Positions 43,596 to 52,175 of a stretch of 55,021 nucleotides of DNA are shown piece after piece (the stretch's first letter is position 1; each line of letters opens with the position of its first letter). Source of the stretch: Gemmatimonadota bacterium (lineage in GTDB: Bacteria > Gemmatimonadota > Gemmatimonadetes > Longimicrobiales > Gaopeijiaceae); assembly GCA_007124095.1 (NCBI GenBank), contig SLFU01000061.1, positions 1 through 55,021 of the forward strand, in the 5' to 3' direction. The notes under the pieces were generated by a model, which ran no database searches, was not told where the DNA came from, and was given only the letters and a program-made list of their open reading frames with translations. The translations under genes and the position numbers were made by a program.

Positions 43596-44057
43596 ATGAT
43601 CCGGATCGCCGGGCTCCTTATCCTTCCAGCCCTCCTCCTCTCCTCTTGCCTGGACCCGGTCGACCCGCCCGAATTGAACGAGTGGGGGGGGGAAATCGTT
43701 CCCTTCGATGAAGTGACCGACCCCGATCGACAGTTCACCGGCGATGTGGCCATGCTGACTACCCGGGGCCGGACCGAGACCAGGGTCAGGCTCTGGGACG
43801 CCACTCCGGGTGTCTGGTACGGCTGGGTAGTGCGGATGGGCGGGTGTCTCGAGTCCGGGGAGCCCATCGGCGATCCCGAAGCCTTTCCACCTTTCCGGGT
43901 CGAGAGCCCCGGTGGCGGAGAGGCCGGGGTGGGACAGGGGTTTGCGACCCTCAGCGGCATCGCACGCACCGACGTCAACTACGCCCTGGAGCTCTTCAGC
44001 GAGGGCGACGAGGACGGATCGCTCCTGGCCTGTGGGGATCTCGAGCTCTTCGAGTAA
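43596..44057 (+). CDS. Small predicted lipoprotein
   Basis: The 153-residue protein starts at ATG 43596 (after GGAGTGTAGCGCC) and has a lipoprotein signal MIRIAGLLILPALLLSSC. The mature part is acidic with beta strands (TRVRLWDATPGVWYGWVVRMGGCLESGEP) and a further cysteine in LLACGDLELFE, so a disulfide with the earlier GGC cysteine is possible. It might be an Ig- or CHRD-like fold, but I do not recognise the family. It is convergent with susD, whose stop is 12 bases away, and appears monocistronic. Confidence 0.6.
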   Translation: MIRIAGLLILPALLLSSCLDPVDPPELNEWGGEIVPFDEVTDPDRQFTGDVAMLTTRGRTETRVRLWDATPGVWYGWVVRMGGCLESGEPIGDPEAFPPFRVESPGGGEAGVGQGFATLSGIARTDVNYALELFSEGDEDGSLLACGDLELFE

Positions 44058-44069
44058 CGGGCAGCCCGC

Positions 44070-45515
44070 TCAGTGCCAGGACCCGCGGCCCTGGCCCTCG
44101 GGGCAAGCGGCGCCCGGCTCCAGGTGGGTGTTGTAGTCCAGCTCCCGCCGCACGACGGGAAAGGCAATGTCGTCACCTCCACCGAGGCCGACTGCTTTCA
44201 CCGGGGGGAAGAGGTCGATCTCTACCGCCGGGTCGAGTCTCAGCCTCCGGGAGGTCGTGTGACGATCCCCGGTGAGCCAGAGCTCGCGGGCGCGCTCGGC
44301 CGCGACCGACTCGAGATCGGCCTCGAGGTCGCCGGTGAGCGAGATTTCCCCCAGCCGGTTCTCGGGATCCGGGAGCTCCACGCCCCAGTGAACCGAGGCC
44401 CTCGAGCTGTAGTCTGAGCGCAGGTCGTTGATGAGGGATTCGGCCTCCTCGATCCGCCCTCCCCGAACCGCCGCCTCGGCCTCGATCAGGCGGGCCTCCA
44501 CACCCGAGGCCATCAAGACCCGGCGCTCCGGGCGGTCGTAGAGCTTCTGGAGGTTCACCGGGATGGAACTGTTGAACGCCGTCAGCCCCGGGTGGTCCGG
44601 GAGAAGCAGATTCAGCTCCACGAACTGATCGAAGTGCGCCCACCGCTCGTTCCCTCGCGTCGCAATCGTCCCGTCTCCCACCGACCATCGGATCCTCTCG
44701 GTATCTCCCCAGGTCAGCGCGTATAGCTTGTTGAACTGGGACGGATCGTTGGCAGAGTACTCGGCCCATCGTACGAAGCCTCTCGGCACCTGGGCAGCGA
44801 GCGAAGCGGCCTCCTCGAAGGCGCCCAGCCAGAGATGTGCCCGCGCTTGGCCCACGAGCGCGGCGGTGCGGATCTCCGTGAAGCCGTGGGTAGATCCAAG
44901 CTCCTCGGCTTCTTCGAGGTGCTCGAGCGCGTCGACGAGTCGCTCATCGGGGAGGCGGGGGGACGTCTCCGGATCGCGCTCCGGGCCGGGGGCGCCGGAG
45001 AGGATGCTCCAGCAGTACAGCTCGGCCAACCAGAGACGGGCATAGCCACCGTATAGACGGGCAAGTGCAATCCCCTCGTTTAGTTCGTCCCCGTGGTCCT
45101 GGAAATCGGGATCCTCCAGCCGGGCTCTGAAGAGGAACGCGGTGGTGTCGGCCTGGAAGCGGGCCTGGTGGAGCGGTGTGTACATCTCCTGGGTGAGGGT
45201 CGCGTTGCCCGGGTCGATACGGCGGAGGTCGACCTCGATTCGGGTGGGGAAGTTGTCCGCCGCGATCATCTCGTCGGTGAGGAGCGCGGAGTACCGGACC
45301 AGCCCGTCAACCGCGACATGGTAGTCCCCCACCATCCCGCTGACGATGGTGGGAATGGCTGCCGGGCCGGCCCGATCGAGGTCCTCGGGAACGAGAATCC
45401 CGGAGTCGTCTACGTCCAGGATTCCGGCGTCGCAACCGAGGAGGAGGAAAGGACCCCACACGATCCCGATCTGCAGGACGTGCCTCCGGAACCGGGCAAT
45501 GAGCCTATCCTTCAT
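44070..45515 (-). CDS. RagB/SusD-family nutrient uptake outer-membrane lipoprotein
   Basis: SusD proteins are surface lipoproteins that close over a SusC-type TonB channel and help bind oligomeric nutrients. The ATG at 45515 follows GGGAGG and gives a lipoprotein signal (VLQIGIVWGPFLLLGC) and 481 residues; the track's start at 45632 is earlier and lacks a signal. The tetratricopeptide-like helical body includes YGGYARLWLAELYCW and AALVGQARAHLWLGAFEEAASLAAQVP. The C-terminal SusD pattern RARELWLTGDRHTTSRRL replaces the usual E-x-W-L-E-G-x-R-x-x-D-L-x-R. The ligand is unknown. It is 141 bases downstream of susC in the same transcript. Confidence 0.85.
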   Translation of the reverse strand: MKDRLIARFRRHVLQIGIVWGPFLLLGCDAGILDVDDSGILVPEDLDRAGPAAIPTIVSGMVGDYHVAVDGLVRYSALLTDEMIAADNFPTRIEVDLRRIDPGNATLTQEMYTPLHQARFQADTTAFLFRARLEDPDFQDHGDELNEGIALARLYGGYARLWLAELYCWSILSGAPGPERDPETSPRLPDERLVDALEHLEEAEELGSTHGFTEIRTAALVGQARAHLWLGAFEEAASLAAQVPRGFVRWAEYSANDPSQFNKLYALTWGDTERIRWSVGDGTIATRGNERWAHFDQFVELNLLLPDHPGLTAFNSSIPVNLQKLYDRPERRVLMASGVEARLIEAEAAVRGGRIEEAESLINDLRSDYSSRASVHWGVELPDPENRLGEISLTGDLEADLESVAAERARELWLTGDRHTTSRRLRLDPAVEIDLFPPVKAVGLGGGDDIAFPVVRRELDYNTHLEPGAACPEGQGRGSWH

Positions 45516-45604
45516 CTCTGGCAACCTCCCTTCTTCTCGGTGATTGTCTCCCGCTCGAAGCTCCCACCGACCCGTCCATCGCCTGGACTGCAGCCGGGTG
45601 AAAC

Positions 45605-45619
45605 CCGCTCCCTGAGCGG
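45605..45619 (-). promoter_or_regulatory. Intercistronic hairpin between susC and susD
   Basis: CCGCTC-CCT-GAGCGG forms a six-base-pair stem with a three-base loop about 90 bases before the susD start. Another small stem (CGGGT/ACCCG) adjoins it. It could influence relative expression or mRNA stability of the pair; this is only a structural observation. Confidence 0.3.
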
Positions 45620-45656
45620 CGGCAGGGTTCATGGCCGTGGGAATTGGGAGCCGGCA

Positions 45657-48600
45657 TCAGAAGGTGATGGCCAACCGGCCCGTGACGCGTTTCCCGGGAG
45701 GAAGCGTCAGGAACTCCGACCGGACAGCCTGGGCGCCGCCCGCGAAATTCACCTCAGGGTCCACCCCCGAATAGCCGGTGAAAAGGGCCAGGTTCTCGCC
45801 CACGAGAGTGAAGCTTCCACGAGTGCCTCCCAGGCTCTCGAGCCAGCGCGCAGGAAGCTCAATGCGCGCGGAAACCGTGCGAAGCCTGGCGAAGTCCGCA
45901 TCCTCCATCCATGGGGCGAAGTGGATTCGGCTCGCGGCGACCTGCTTGATCCTGGCCCGGTCTGTGGACCCCCCGTCCGCCTCGGTCTCGAAGATCTCGG
46001 GGCACGTGCCCCCATACCGCCCCCCCCCGAGGAATCCACATGCGAACTCCTGAGTGCTGTTGAAGAGCTGGTGACCGCCCGCGAACCGGAGGTCGGCGTG
46101 GAGCGTGACTCGGCCGAGGAGTTCCAAGGTAGTCGAGAGGGAACCCTCGAACTCGGGCGTCGGATGGCCGATGAAGACCGCTTCCTCAGTGGACTCGACG
46201 TCCCCGTCCTCTCCGATGAAATAGTCCACACTGAAATAGGACCCGAAGGGGTACCCTTCCTGATGGCGCTGTGCGACCCCGTCGATCCCCATGAAGATGG
46301 GCTCCTCCAGGCGGGTAATCTTTCCCTTGCTCTTCCCCGCATTCAGCCGCCAATCCCATCGCACGTCCGGCCGACTGACCGCCACGGCGCTCAGGCCCAG
46401 TTCCAGACCACGGTTCCTGGCCTCTCCAATGTTCGTGTACATCTGCGAGGGGAAACCGGTGGAGGGAGCGAGAAAGCGGGTGGTGATCGCATCCTGCGTC
46501 ACCTGCCGGTACCAGGTGAAGTCCACGCCGAGTCGTCCGCCCACGGCATCTGCCTCGAACCCCAGCTCGACCTCGCGTCCCCGCTCGGGCCGAAGGTCCG
46601 GGTTCCCGGGCTGATCCAGGGAGATGCCCGCACGATCCTCGCCCCTGAACGTCACCCGCTCCGCACTCAGCAGCTGAAGGCTGGCGAAGGCGGAGGGCTG
46701 CTGCCCCGACTCCCCCCAAGCCCCCCTGAGGCGGAAGGAATCGAACTGGGATCCCGGGAACCACTCCTCCTCGCTTATCACATAGGAGGCCATCGCACGG
46801 GGGTAGGCCTCACGACCCAGGTTCTTTCCGAAGGCCGAACTCTCGTCGATGCGAACCGCCGGGGTCACGAAGATGCGGTCCCGAAACGCCACCTGCTGCT
46901 GGACGAAGACCCCCATGATCCGGGTCTCGCTGATGACCTCCGATCCCTCGGTACGGACCGCGTTCCCGACGGACTTGGTCCCGGAGGGAAGTGTCCGCCC
47001 GACCGATCCCGTGGCTTCCACCTTGTGCGCGAAGAACTGCCCTCCGACGCTGGTCGTAGACCGGAGCTCCGGGGTGATCTCGTGCGTCGCGCTGATCGTT
47101 CCATCGAGGGTCACGTTCCGGTGGACGGCGTCCTCGGTTTCTCGGAACCCCGCGGAAAGATCTCCGAACGGGGCTGCGGGGTCCACAGGGAAGAAGGTCC
47201 GAGTCTGGGTGGAGAATTGGTCGTAGCCCACCGTACCGGAGGCCTCGATGACATCGATCGGCCGGAAGTTGACCGTGGCGCTCCCGGTGAACCGCTCGAT
47301 CTTCTGGCCGCGTTCGATCGTGGCGGCATCCTCGAAGGTCTGGCCACCTGAGAACGGGTTCCCGGGGCAACCTTCCGTGCCCAGGGGGACGCCGAAAGCC
47401 CTCGACACTTCGAAATCGAGGGGACAGGTCCGGATCCCCGGGTCACCCGTAGTCGGGTCGGTCCTCACCAGCGGCATCAGCCAGGGACTCCCCATAAGCG
47501 CCGCTCCCAGGAACCCGAAACCGCTCAGATCGTTTTCGGGCAGCGCGAGGCTGTGGCTCCCAAGCCCGGTGGAGAGCGAGATGTCCACCCGATCGGACGG
47601 GTGGATATTGAAATTTCCGCGCACGTTTCGTCGCGTCATCTCGTTGTTCGGGAGACTCCCTTCACGGTGCCCGAGGGTGGTGGAGAGGTAGTAGGTGACG
47701 CCCTCGATCCCTCCTCTGAAGGAGACCCCGTAGCTCTGCTCCAGCCCTGTCCTCCACGGGTCCAGATCGGTGCCGTCCTGCGTAAAGAGGTTCATCCGGT
47801 AGAGTGTGTCCGGCGCCTGCTCGCCGAAGAATGCGCGGGGGTTGAATACGCGGTCCGGCCAGTCGGTGTCGTCCCAGTTCGCCCCGAGCTCGGAGCGAAA
47901 GGTCCACTCGTTCATCCCCGTCCGACCCCGCTTTGTCGTGATCCGGATCACTCCGGCCGCGGCTTCGGTGCCGTAGAGCGTAGCTGCTGACGGACCCTTC
48001 ACGATCTCGACCGCCTCGATGTCGTCGAGGCTCAGGTCGTCCAGCCGGCTGATCGTCTGGCCCCCGACACTCGGACCAGAGTCCAATGTGTTCGAGACGC
48101 GGGCGCCGTCGACGTAGATAAGGGGCGTGTTGCTAAGGCTGATCGAGCCGTGGCCCCGGATCGTGATCGACGACGCGGCCCCGACCGTACCCGAGCTCTG
48201 CAAGACCTGAACCCCGGGGGCTCGGCCCTGGAGGAGGGTCGAGAGACTTGGCGGAGAGGCCATCTCCACCTCACGCGAGGCTCGAATCGTGCTCGCCGAG
48301 TTTCCCAGCTCCCGCCGCCTTTGGACACCCAGCGCCGTCACGACGAGCCCGTCGAGGGCCAGCACCGAGACTTCCAGCTCCACGTTCAGCTCAAGAGTGA
48401 GACCGGCCTCAATTTCCACCGATCGAACCATCGGAGCGTAACCCAGGCGCTGGATCCGGATCTCCCCCGGACCGACCGGAACACCCTCGATGCGGTAAGC
48501 CCCTTCTGCGTCGGAAAGGGCCCCCAGATCGGTCCCGGCAACCGTCACCTGGGCGGAGGAAACGGGTTCGTGCGTCATCGCCTCGAGAACCGTTCCGGAA

Positions 48601-48716
48601 ACCGTGCCGGTCTGCTGCGCTTCGAGGTGCTGCGGCACCTGAAAGACCCCGAGAACGAGGAACACACCGGCCACAAGCCGTCGTCCCCGTCGGTCCACCT
48701 GGGCACTCATTTTCAT
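45657..48716 (-). CDS. SusC/RagA-type TonB-dependent outer-membrane receptor
   Basis: The 1019-residue protein is an outer-membrane transporter powered by TonB. After a signal peptide (LVAGVFLVLGVFQVPQHLEAQ) comes a carboxypeptidase-regulatory-like beta domain (GTVSGTVLEAMTHEPVSSAQVTVAGTDLGALSDAEGAYRIEG), typical of SusC types. The plug domain has SLSTLLQGRAPGVQVLQSSGTVGAASSITIRGHGSIS, PLIYVDGARV and EAVEIVKGPSAATLYGTEAAAGVIRITTKRG. A long barrel ends with GKRVTGRLAITF. The ATG follows AAGGAGTGATCCTGA. There is no ECF sigma or anti-sigma gene next to it. It pairs with the SusD gene downstream; the substrate cannot be told. Confidence 0.93.
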   Translation of the reverse strand: MKMSAQVDRRGRRLVAGVFLVLGVFQVPQHLEAQQTGTVSGTVLEAMTHEPVSSAQVTVAGTDLGALSDAEGAYRIEGVPVGPGEIRIQRLGYAPMVRSVEIEAGLTLELNVELEVSVLALDGLVVTALGVQRRRELGNSASTIRASREVEMASPPSLSTLLQGRAPGVQVLQSSGTVGAASSITIRGHGSISLSNTPLIYVDGARVSNTLDSGPSVGGQTISRLDDLSLDDIEAVEIVKGPSAATLYGTEAAAGVIRITTKRGRTGMNEWTFRSELGANWDDTDWPDRVFNPRAFFGEQAPDTLYRMNLFTQDGTDLDPWRTGLEQSYGVSFRGGIEGVTYYLSTTLGHREGSLPNNEMTRRNVRGNFNIHPSDRVDISLSTGLGSHSLALPENDLSGFGFLGAALMGSPWLMPLVRTDPTTGDPGIRTCPLDFEVSRAFGVPLGTEGCPGNPFSGGQTFEDAATIERGQKIERFTGSATVNFRPIDVIEASGTVGYDQFSTQTRTFFPVDPAAPFGDLSAGFRETEDAVHRNVTLDGTISATHEITPELRSTTSVGGQFFAHKVEATGSVGRTLPSGTKSVGNAVRTEGSEVISETRIMGVFVQQQVAFRDRIFVTPAVRIDESSAFGKNLGREAYPRAMASYVISEEEWFPGSQFDSFRLRGAWGESGQQPSAFASLQLLSAERVTFRGEDRAGISLDQPGNPDLRPERGREVELGFEADAVGGRLGVDFTWYRQVTQDAITTRFLAPSTGFPSQMYTNIGEARNRGLELGLSAVAVSRPDVRWDWRLNAGKSKGKITRLEEPIFMGIDGVAQRHQEGYPFGSYFSVDYFIGEDGDVESTEEAVFIGHPTPEFEGSLSTTLELLGRVTLHADLRFAGGHQLFNSTQEFACGFLGGGRYGGTCPEIFETEADGGSTDRARIKQVAASRIHFAPWMEDADFARLRTVSARIELPARWLESLGGTRGSFTLVGENLALFTGYSGVDPEVNFAGGAQAVRSEFLTLPPGKRVTGRLAITF

Positions 48717-49090
48717 TCAGGATCACTCCTTAGGCGTCGGAATCGGTTCCCGAACCCGCTCCAGAACGAAATGGGACAATCCTCGGCTCCACGCAACCAT
48801 GACTCAGGTCCGAGACACCCGGGGGGCCGGCCGCGGATTCACAATTCGTCAGCCGCGGAAAGCCGCTCCAACCTCGCGCCTTGACGCCGCCCCCCCACCC
48901 TTCCAGAGTCCCTGGAGTGGGGACGCAAGATGGACGTGCGACCACCTGCCGGTGACCCGGCGAGGGATCCACCTCCGCTCGGTCGGTGTACGTTCGGGGA
49001 GTCCGGAGTTCGCCAGAGTTTCGGGGGGGGGGCGACACCATCCTCCCGCTCCGGATTTCCCGAGATCCCCTCAGGGTGGACAGAGTCCAG
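48717..49090. other. Divergent intergenic region between susC and the PBP gene
   Basis: About 375 bases with no supported gene. It is the control region for two divergent genes. Short repeats are visible (CCGCGG twice around ATTCACAATTCGTCAG, near 48832-48860, and a TCCAG-AGTCC-CTGGA inverted repeat near 48901). No promoter with two good boxes can be named. Confidence 0.5.
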
Positions 49091-49126
49091 GAAAGGCCCT
49101 GTGAAAAAGAAAGGCCCTGTGAAAAA
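49091..49126 (+). repeat. Tandem 18-bp duplication across the PBP start region
   Basis: GAAAGGCCCTGTGAAAAA is repeated twice exactly (49091-49108 and 49109-49126). Each copy carries the same AAAGG-like site and a GTG start codon in the same frame, so the ribosome binding site and start codon have been duplicated. Either GTG (49101 or 49119) could initiate. Confidence 0.8.
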
Positions 49127-51296
49127 CCGATTCGAACAAAATCTACCGAAGATCCGGAAGACCCTCGGCCGGCCGTGGCTCTGGGTCCCGCTGGCCTTCA
49201 TCGTCGCCGCGGGCCTCGGGTTCAGCCTGGGGGCTTGGCGCAACCTCTGTGTGGATTGTCCATCGATCGCGCAGATCCACACCTGGGAGCCACAGCAGAC
49301 CTCGAAGGTGTTCAGCCACGACGGGCAACTCCTTGGCGAGCTGGGAATCGAAAGGCGGACTCCGGTCGCCATCGACGACCTCCCTTCCCACGTTCCCCAG
49401 GCCTTCGTGGCAATCGAGGATCGGCGGTTCTACAATCACGACGGAGTAGACGTGAGGGGCGTGGGGCGCGCCGTGATCGGGGCTGCCATGTCCCGATCCT
49501 TTCGCGGGGGGGGCGGAAGCACGATCACCCAGCAGCTCGCGCGTAATATGTTCGAGTCGATCGGGTTCGAGAAGCGCGTCGAGAGGAAGCTCAAGGAGCT
49601 TCAGGTGGCGCTCGAGCTGGAGCGGGCCTACTCGAAGGACCAGATCCTCGAAGCGTACATGAACCAGATCAACCTCGGGCCGGGCTGGTGGGGGATCCAG
49701 ACGGCCTCGCGAAACTACTTCGGCAAAGACGCGATCGAGATGAACCCCGCCGAGGCCGCACTTCTTGCTGCGGTGGCGAACCGGCCCGGGTTTTACTCGC
49801 CCTTTCAAAACCCGGAAAATGCCCTGCAGCGGCGCAACCTGGTTCTGGACCGGATGGCTCGGGAGCGCTTCCTGACCCGAGAAGAGGCAGAGGAGTGGAG
49901 CGAGTACCCCCTACCGACGACCCGAGCCCAGGCCTCGGAAGGGCTGGCTCCCTACTTCGTGGAATGGGTTCGGCAGCAGGTGAGCGCCCGCTTCGGGAAC
50001 CAGGTGTATGTTGGGGGACTCCAAGTCTATACCACCCTGGACGTCGCCATGCAGCGGGCCGCCGAGCGCGCGATGGAGCGGGGCTTCGAGCGGATCGAAG
50101 CCCGTCCCGGATTCGAGCACCCGCACTACGAAGACTTCCGGGACGATCGCAACCCCTTCGAGGGCGTGAACAGTCCCTATGTCCAGGGCACCTTCATCGC
50201 CCTCGATCCCTTTACCGGCCAGGTCAAGGCCCTCGTGGGTGGGAGGGACTTCCAGCACTCCCGCTTCAATCGGGCCCTGCAGGCGCGCCGGCAACCCGGC
50301 TCGGCATTCAAGACCTTCGTCTACGCGGCGGGCTTCGCGAGCGGGATCCCCGCCTCCCACATCATGGCCGACGCGCCGGTGGTCCGGGAGCAGGTCGGCG
50401 GGCAGGAGTGGAGGCCTCGCAACTACTCCGGTGAGTTCGAAGGAGACATGACGCTTCGGGAGGCCTATCGCCGTTCGGTGAACATGGTCGCCATCAAGCT
50501 CGCCGACGAGGAAGTCGGAATCGAAACGGTGGCGCAGACGGCCCGGCGCATGGGGATCCGAACCCAGATCCCCCGGGTTCCATCGATGGCCATCGGCTCG
50601 GCAGATGTCCTTCCCATCGAGATGGCCGAGGCCTACTCGGCCTTCGCGGGAATGGGCACCAAGGTCACTCCGTTTCCCATCCTCAGGGTGGAGAATTCCG
50701 AGGGAGAGGTGATCTGGGAGCCCGAGCCGGAGCGAACCGAGGTTCTGGATCCGCTCACTTCCCGACTCATGGTGAACCTCATGGAGGACGTGGTGGAACG
50801 AGGCACCGCGGCCAACGGGATCCGCAATGTCGCCGCACTTCCGCGAGACATCCCGGCCGCAGGAAAGACCGGAACCACGAACGACGCCACCGATGTATGG
50901 TTCGTGGGATTCACCCCGACGCTACAGGCGGCCGTGTGGTTTGGAATGGACTGGCCCGAGCGCATCTATCCGGGCGCCACCGGCGGGGGCGACGCAGCAC
51001 CCGTCTGGGGTGAGTTCATGCGGGAGGTCTATGTCGGCCAAGAGGGCGAGGACAACGGGCTGGACAATGGCGGAGAGGGAGAGCGGCCACGCACGAATGC
51101 GATCCTCCCCACCCCCGATCCCTGGCCCCTCGACGGCCTGCTCGCGCGCCAGGTGGACAATCGGACGGGTCTGCTCGCATCGGAGTGGTGCCCTCAGTCG
51201 AGACGGTACACCGAGTATTTCCTTCCGGGGACCGAGCCGACTCAGCCATGTGATGACTCGACGGGAGCCGGTTCCACGCCTACGTGGCCGTGGTGA
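49101..51296 (+). CDS. Class A penicillin-binding protein (transglycosylase/transpeptidase, PBP1A type)
   Basis: This enzyme builds glycan strands and crosslinks them. GTG 49101 gives VKKKGPVKNRFEQNLPK and 731 residues; GTG 49119 is also possible. A membrane helix lies at about residues 27-47 (PLAFIVAAGLGFSLGAW). The glycosyltransferase domain has FVAIEDRRFYNHDGVDVRGVGRA, GGSTITQQLARNMFESIGFEKRVERKLKELQVALELE and NPAEAALLAAVANRP. The transpeptidase has SxxK in GSAFKTFVY, SxN in YRRSVNMVAIK and KTG in AAGKTGTTNDATDVWFVG. The C-terminus has a short cysteine-bearing tail (CPQSRRYTEYFLPGTEPTQPC). The last bases overlap the DUF3343 gene. Confidence 0.95.
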   Translation: MKKKGPVKNRFEQNLPKIRKTLGRPWLWVPLAFIVAAGLGFSLGAWRNLCVDCPSIAQIHTWEPQQTSKVFSHDGQLLGELGIERRTPVAIDDLPSHVPQAFVAIEDRRFYNHDGVDVRGVGRAVIGAAMSRSFRGGGGSTITQQLARNMFESIGFEKRVERKLKELQVALELERAYSKDQILEAYMNQINLGPGWWGIQTASRNYFGKDAIEMNPAEAALLAAVANRPGFYSPFQNPENALQRRNLVLDRMARERFLTREEAEEWSEYPLPTTRAQASEGLAPYFVEWVRQQVSARFGNQVYVGGLQVYTTLDVAMQRAAERAMERGFERIEARPGFEHPHYEDFRDDRNPFEGVNSPYVQGTFIALDPFTGQVKALVGGRDFQHSRFNRALQARRQPGSAFKTFVYAAGFASGIPASHIMADAPVVREQVGGQEWRPRNYSGEFEGDMTLREAYRRSVNMVAIKLADEEVGIETVAQTARRMGIRTQIPRVPSMAIGSADVLPIEMAEAYSAFAGMGTKVTPFPILRVENSEGEVIWEPEPERTEVLDPLTSRLMVNLMEDVVERGTAANGIRNVAALPRDIPAAGKTGTTNDATDVWFVGFTPTLQAAVWFGMDWPERIYPGATGGGDAAPVWGEFMREVYVGQEGEDNGLDNGGEGERPRTNAILPTPDPWPLDGLLARQVDNRTGLLASEWCPQSRRYTEYFLPGTEPTQPCDDSTGAGSTPTWPW

Positions 51297-51538
51297 CGCC
51301 GGTGTCGTCCGGGGACTCCTCCCCGCGAATCACCTACACCTTCTCCTCCTCACACTACGCCCTCTGGGCGGAGGAGCTGGCGCGGGAACGGAAGATCCCG
51401 GTCGAGGTGGGACCGCCGCCCCCCGGTAGCGAGGACGCCTGCGGCCTAGCACTGCGCATCGAGGAGGGGCGAGCCAATGATCTCGAGGTCAGCCTCCACG
51501 CCGAGGGGATTCAGTTCACTCGCTGGGACGCGGCCTGA
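51284..51538 (+). CDS. DUF3343 (putative Se/S carrier-like) small protein
   Basis: The 84-residue protein reads ITYTFSSSHYALWAEELARERKIPVEVGPPP then EDACGLALRIEEGRANDLEVSLHAEGIQF. This is the pattern of DUF3343, the putative Se/S carrier family: a first strand, a helix, the proline-rich loop and a C-G-L-A-L-R strand with the key cysteine. GTG codons at 51284, 51290 and 51293 are all in frame; the last overlaps the PBP stop (GTGA). I infer a sulfur or selenium transfer role only from the family name; no selenium genes are nearby. Confidence 0.6.
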   Translation: MAVVTPVSSGDSSPRITYTFSSSHYALWAEELARERKIPVEVGPPPPGSEDACGLALRIEEGRANDLEVSLHAEGIQFTRWDAA

Positions 51539-51604
51539 ACCCCCGCGACCGCGGAGGGTCCACGCAACCCAACTCCCCTCGCTGATCTCTCGACAGCGCA
51601 ACGA

Positions 51605-51850
51605 TCAGGAGGGCATCCGCTTACGGGCGCCCTCCAACGCCTCCTCCACGCGATCGCGCACCTCGTCAGCAAGATCGTCCCACCGGTCTGTCGCGGTGTC
51701 CCGAAAGTCGTCCGCCGCCCGTTGGATCCGCTTCCGGGTCTTCTTGCCCGAGGACGGCGCCATCACGAGCGCGATTCCCGCCCCGAGTGCCGCTCCGAAC
51801 ACGAGACCTGTGAGAAAGTTGAAGAGGCGAGCGTCGTCATCGTATTCCAT
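51605..51850 (-). CDS. YtxH-like small membrane protein
   Basis: The 81-residue protein starts at ATG 51850 after CGGAGGAAATACGCCG. A single membrane helix (LFNFLTGLVFGAALGAGIALVMAPSSG) is followed by a charged, mostly helical tail (KKTRKRIQRAADDFRDTATDRWDDLADEVRDRVEEALEG) with the LVMAPSSGKKTR pattern of YtxH-family proteins. Function is unknown beyond stress-related expression of relatives. It is the only minus-strand gene here between two plus-strand groups. Confidence 0.8.
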   Translation of the reverse strand: MEYDDDARLFNFLTGLVFGAALGAGIALVMAPSSGKKTRKRIQRAADDFRDTATDRWDDLADEVRDRVEEALEGARKRMPS

Positions 51851-52175
51851 CGGCGTATTTCCTCCGGTATCAAGGTTGCATTCGGTGGTAGAACAAAAAC
51901 TCGGCTTCCACGGACTATCAACCCCTCCGCAGCAGAGAAGGTCCGAGCCAGAGCGCCAGGAGCGATCGGGGCCGCCGACCGCTCGCACCCTCCGTCCGGG
52001 ACTTCCTGGCGCGAGGGGGTGGTGGGCCTACGGACCCTATCTATATTTAAGGGCGTATCTTATTTAAGGGCGTATCTTACTCAGAACTCAGATTTCAGGT
52101 CCAACTATCGTTCGGTCGCCACCTCCCCTCACGAATTTGGGGAGTCGCCGGTGGTCGTGCCGGGAGCGAGATTCG
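51851..52175. other. Divergent intergenic region upstream of the V4R gene
   Basis: About 325 bases with no supported gene. It serves the YtxH gene on one side and the V4R gene on the other. The only clear feature is a tandem 17-bp AT-rich repeat at 52044-52077. Otherwise I see nothing of note. Confidence 0.55.
52044..52077. repeat. Tandem 17-bp AT-rich repeat upstream of the V4R gene
   Basis: TATTTAAGGGCGTATCT is present twice in direct succession (52044-52060 and 52061-52077), about 100 bases before the V4R gene. The unit has TATATTTAAG and CGTATCTTATTTAAG, AT-rich boxes that could belong to a promoter, so the duplication may duplicate a promoter element. Confidence 0.75.

Noticed and set aside
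45093-47351. Plus-strand ORF of 752 codons opposite susD/susC
   Set aside because: Antisense to well-supported genes, with no motif and a shadow-like composition.
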